Below are positions 61,352 through 64,000 of a stretch of DNA of 64,000 nucleotides, piece by piece; the first letter of the stretch is position 1; the number at the start of each line of letters is the position of its first letter. Origin of the DNA: JBEVJC01 sp040510375 (GTDB lineage: Bacteria > Bacteroidota > Bacteroidia > Chitinophagales > Chitinophagaceae); the NCBI GenBank assembly GCA_040510375.1, contig JBEVJC010000022.1:1-64000 (forward strand), in the 5' to 3' direction. Position numbers and translations under genes: made by a program. A model generated the notes under the pieces. That model did not search any database and was not told the DNA's origin. It saw only the letters and a list, made by a program, of their open reading frames with translations.

Positions 61352-64000
61352 ATGATGAGGATATTATCAGGAAGAAGTGGTAAACTGAGGAATTTTTTAT
61401 TTGTTTTTGTATTTTTTGTTGCCAGCAGATCGGATGCGCAGGAAATGAAGGCCGTAGGTTTTACCTCTGAATACCTGGTCAATCCCCTTGGTATCGATGT
61501 TGTATCACCCCGTTTCCATTGGAAGTTACTGGATTCCCGCAGTGGTGCTGTGCAGGCAGCCTGCCAGATTTCGGTTGGCACAGATTCGTTAAGTGTGCTG
61601 AATGAAAAAGGTGACTGCCTCAATACGGGTAAAATCAGTAGCGATCAGCAATGGTATATCTATGATGGAAAAAGCCTCCGGCCATTTACCAGGTATTATG
61701 TATCATTGAAAATATGGGACAGGCAGGGGAAGGTGTCAACCGGAAAACTGAACTGGTTTGAGACCGGTATGATGCAGGCATCCAACTGGCTGGGTACCTG
61801 GATCAGTGATAACCAGGACCGGTCACTAAAGCCAGCCCCTTATTTCCGCAAGTCATTCCAGGTTTCAAAAAAAATCAGGACAGCCCGGGTATATGTTGCC
61901 ACTGCCGGATTGTATGAACTATATATTAATGGTGGCAAGATGGGCAACCATCGCCTGGATCCGATGTACACCCGGTTCGACCGGCGTAATCTATACGTCA
62001 CCTATGATGTTACCGCCTCACTTCAGCAGGGCAGTAATGCCATCGGTATCATCCTTGGCAATGGCTGGTATAACCACCAGTCCACCGCAGTCTGGGACTT
62101 CCACCGCGCACCCTGGCGAAACCGGCCGGCTTTCTGCCTGGATCTCCGGATTACCTATGATGATGGATCGGTTGAGATAGTGAAATCTGGTCGCGACTGG
62201 AAAACAACCACCGGTCCGATTATATTCAACAGCATTTATACAGCAGAACATTACGACGCACGCCGCGAACTTCCCGGATGGAACACTGGTTCTTACAAAG
62301 ATTCATCGTGGAAAAATGCGATCCCAAGATCGGCACCCTCGGGGAATATTGTAGCCCAGGCCCTGCACCCGATCCGCAACGTGGAAGAAGTAGCGGTCAG
62401 GTCGGTCAATAAAATAAATGATACGGTCTACGTATTTGACCTTGGACGAAATATCTCCGGTGTAAGCCGGTTTACGGTCGGGGCTCCGGCCGGTACAATC
62501 TTCCGGTTGAAACATGGTGAACGATTGTATGCAGATGGCCGTGTTGATATTTCAAATATCGATGCACATTACCGGCCGACAGATAATACCGATCCCTTCC
62601 AGACAGATATTTTTATCAGTAGCGGTAAAGGATTGGAAAGTTTTATGCCACGTTTTAATTATAAAGGATTCCAGTATGTGGAAGTGACCTGTTCTTCACC
62701 AACACAATTAAATGCTGAAAACCTAACCGGTTTTTTCATGCATAGTGATGTACCGGTATCCGGATGGGTTGAATCTTCCAATCCGGTGATTAATAAAATC
62801 TGGAGTGCGACCAACAACTCATACCTGTCGAACCTGTTCGGATACCCGACCGATTGTCCGCAGCGGGAGAAAAACGGATGGACCGGCGACGCCCAGATAG
62901 CGGTTGAAACCGGGCTGTACGGCTTTGACGGGATTACCATTTATGAAAAATGGATGGCCGACCACCGCGATGAGCAACAACCCAACGGAGTATTACCTTC
63001 CATCATACCAACAGATGGTTGGGGTTATGAATGGGGCAACGGGCCCGACTGGACCAGCACCATTGCTATTATTCCATGGAATATTTATCTCTTTTACGGC
63101 GATTCAAAACTGCTGTCTGATTGTTACGATAATATGCGGCGTTATGTAAATCATATCAATGAAATTTCTCCAACCGGACTTACCAGCTGGGGACTGGGCG
63201 ACTGGATCCCGGTTAAATCTGAATCACCTGTTGAACTGACATCAACGGCTTACTATTATGCAGATGTGATGATCCTTGCCAGGGCAGCCAGATTATTTGG
63301 ACGGGAGCAGGATGCGAAGTTTTATTCATCACTTGCCACCAAAATCAGGAAGGCCTTCAATGAAAAATATTTTAACGCGGCGCGGAACTCGTATGGCAGT
63401 GGTCTGCAGACAGAATTAAGTGTTGCACTGTTCTGGGGACTGGTACCGGATGATTCAAAAGCTGCCGTAGCAAGAACCCTGGCGGATAAGGTTGTATCCG
63501 ACGGGAACCAGCTTGACGTGGGTTTGCTGGGCACAAAGGCCATTCTGAATGCACTAAGTGAAAATGGTTATGCTGATATCGCATATCGCCTGGCTTCAAA
63601 TGAAAAATACCCTTCCTGGGGTTGGTGGATCGTCAATGGAGCAACAACATTATATGAGAACTGGCCCATTGATGCGAAATCCGATATCTCCATGAACCAT
63701 ATCATGTTTGGCGAAATCGGCGCATGGATGTATAAGGCATTGGGTGGTATTAAACCTGATCCTCTTCAACCCGGATTTAAAAACGTTTTACTGGCACCCA
63801 ATTTTGTAGAAGACCTGGACCATTTCAGTGCAACGCACGACGGACCATTCGGAAAGATTGTCTCCTCCTGGAAGCGAACCTCCGAAGGGATTACCTATAC
63901 CGTAACGGTGCCCGCAAACAGCAGTGCAATGGTGAAACTTTCGCTGCCGGAAGGAAAAAAAATCTCCCTGAATGGCAGCACTGTACCGGCCGAAAAAACC
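61352..64000 (+). CDS. Alpha-L-rhamnosidase (GH78), 3' end cut by the window
   Basis: 883 codons in frame to the window edge. A signal peptide (FLFVFVFFVASRSDAQ) precedes the Bac_rhamnosid N domain, then the (alpha/alpha)6 catalytic domain with the family motif YPTDCPQREKNGWTGDAQ near residue 500 and DGWGYEWGNGPDW. It releases terminal L-rhamnose from plant or microbial polysaccharides in the periplasm or outside. ATG codons at 61352 and 61355 are both possible starts. No susCD pair is in the window. Confidence 0.9.
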   Translation, partial: MMRILSGRSGKLRNFLFVFVFFVASRSDAQEMKAVGFTSEYLVNPLGIDVVSPRFHWKLLDSRSGAVQAACQISVGTDSLSVLNEKGDCLNTGKISSDQQWYIYDGKSLRPFTRYYVSLKIWDRQGKVSTGKLNWFETGMMQASNWLGTWISDNQDRSLKPAPYFRKSFQVSKKIRTARVYVATAGLYELYINGGKMGNHRLDPMYTRFDRRNLYVTYDVTASLQQGSNAIGIILGNGWYNHQSTAVWDFHRAPWRNRPAFCLDLRITYDDGSVEIVKSGRDWKTTTGPIIFNSIYTAEHYDARRELPGWNTGSYKDSSWKNAIPRSAPSGNIVAQALHPIRNVEEVAVRSVNKINDTVYVFDLGRNISGVSRFTVGAPAGTIFRLKHGERLYADGRVDISNIDAHYRPTDNTDPFQTDIFISSGKGLESFMPRFNYKGFQYVEVTCSSPTQLNAENLTGFFMHSDVPVSGWVESSNPVINKIWSATNNSYLSNLFGYPTDCPQREKNGWTGDAQIAVETGLYGFDGITIYEKWMADHRDEQQPNGVLPSIIPTDGWGYEWGNGPDWTSTIAIIPWNIYLFYGDSKLLSDCYDNMRRYVNHINEISPTGLTSWGLGDWIPVKSESPVELTSTAYYYADVMILARAARLFGREQDAKFYSSLATKIRKAFNEKYFNAARNSYGSGLQTELSVALFWGLVPDDSKAAVARTLADKVVSDGNQLDVGLLGTKAILNALSENGYADIAYRLASNEKYPSWGWWIVNGATTLYENWPIDAKSDISMNHIMFGEIGAWMYKALGGIKPDPLQPGFKNVLLAPNFVEDLDHFSATHDGPFGKIVSSWKRTSEGITYTVTVPANSSAMVKLSLPEGKKISLNGSTVPAEKT

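Noticed and set aside
1..64000. Insertion sequence, prophage or genomic island
   Set aside because: No transposase, integrase or phage structural genes are seen; gene content is housekeeping and envelope in type.

Overview
The window looks like chromosomal DNA of a Bacteroidota bacterium, most likely from the Chitinophagaceae; the family assignment is inference. Evidence includes a PorP/SprF protein next to a giant PKD protein with a type B type IX secretion (T9SS) C-terminal domain, several Bacteroidota-type -7 boxes (TAnnTTTG), SusD/SusC-free outer-membrane genes with short signal peptides, an RRM-type Gly-rich RNA-binding protein, and DUF5916, DUF6728 and DUF2807 family proteins. There is no prophage, insertion sequence, CRISPR array or rRNA operon. 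One tRNA gene, Leu(UAG), is present.

Layout. 1-2090: the end of recJ, the rpsF-rpsR-rplI ribosomal operon and an RRM protein. 2126-10126: an alpha-2-macroglobulin lipoprotein diverging from penicillin-binding protein 1C, an envelope-defence pair. 10129-15152: an amine oxidase, a head-GIN lipoprotein, guaA and a periplasmic-binding-fold protein. 15305-21505: the four-gene ligase-associated DNA repair set (MBL exonuclease, ATP-dependent ligase, Lhr-like helicase, PdeM phosphoesterase). 21547-27488: a DUF5916 barrel protein, a LexA-like XRE regulator with a dyad operator, surE, a small membrane protein, lpxB and a DUF6728 peptide. 27695-30193: a phosphocholine-type phospholipase C.

30190-39307 is the most interesting block. 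It is a tightly packed five-gene minus-strand operon, in transcription order: an HD hydrolase fused to a Pycsar-type transmembrane effector (DUF5706), polyphosphate kinase ppk1, an SdiA-regulated beta-propeller lipoprotein, an outer-membrane barrel protein whose N-terminal half resembles a secreted HipA/Fam20-type kinase, and a GAF protein. No Pycsar cyclase is visible. I propose a nucleotide/polyphosphate/phosphotransfer module. This is inference from motifs and gene order.

39529-48764: tRNA-Leu, trigger factor, a vWA protein, the operon symporter/O-methyltransferase/glucosaminidase-LysM/hpt, a LOG-family hydrolase followed by a ~50-bp tandem repeat, a small barrel protein and a small membrane protein. 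48764-57161: a GlcD-like FAD oxidase, PorP/SprF, the T9SS PKD protein, and recG. The conserved N-terminus of recG extends upstream of the first ATG without a canonical start codon. 57397-64000: a WecA/MraY-like transferase, thioredoxin, a stand-alone receiver, a methyltransferase, an AraC regulator and a divergent alpha-L-rhamnosidase cut off by the window end.

Domain and family calls rest on reading motifs in the translations; no database search was run.
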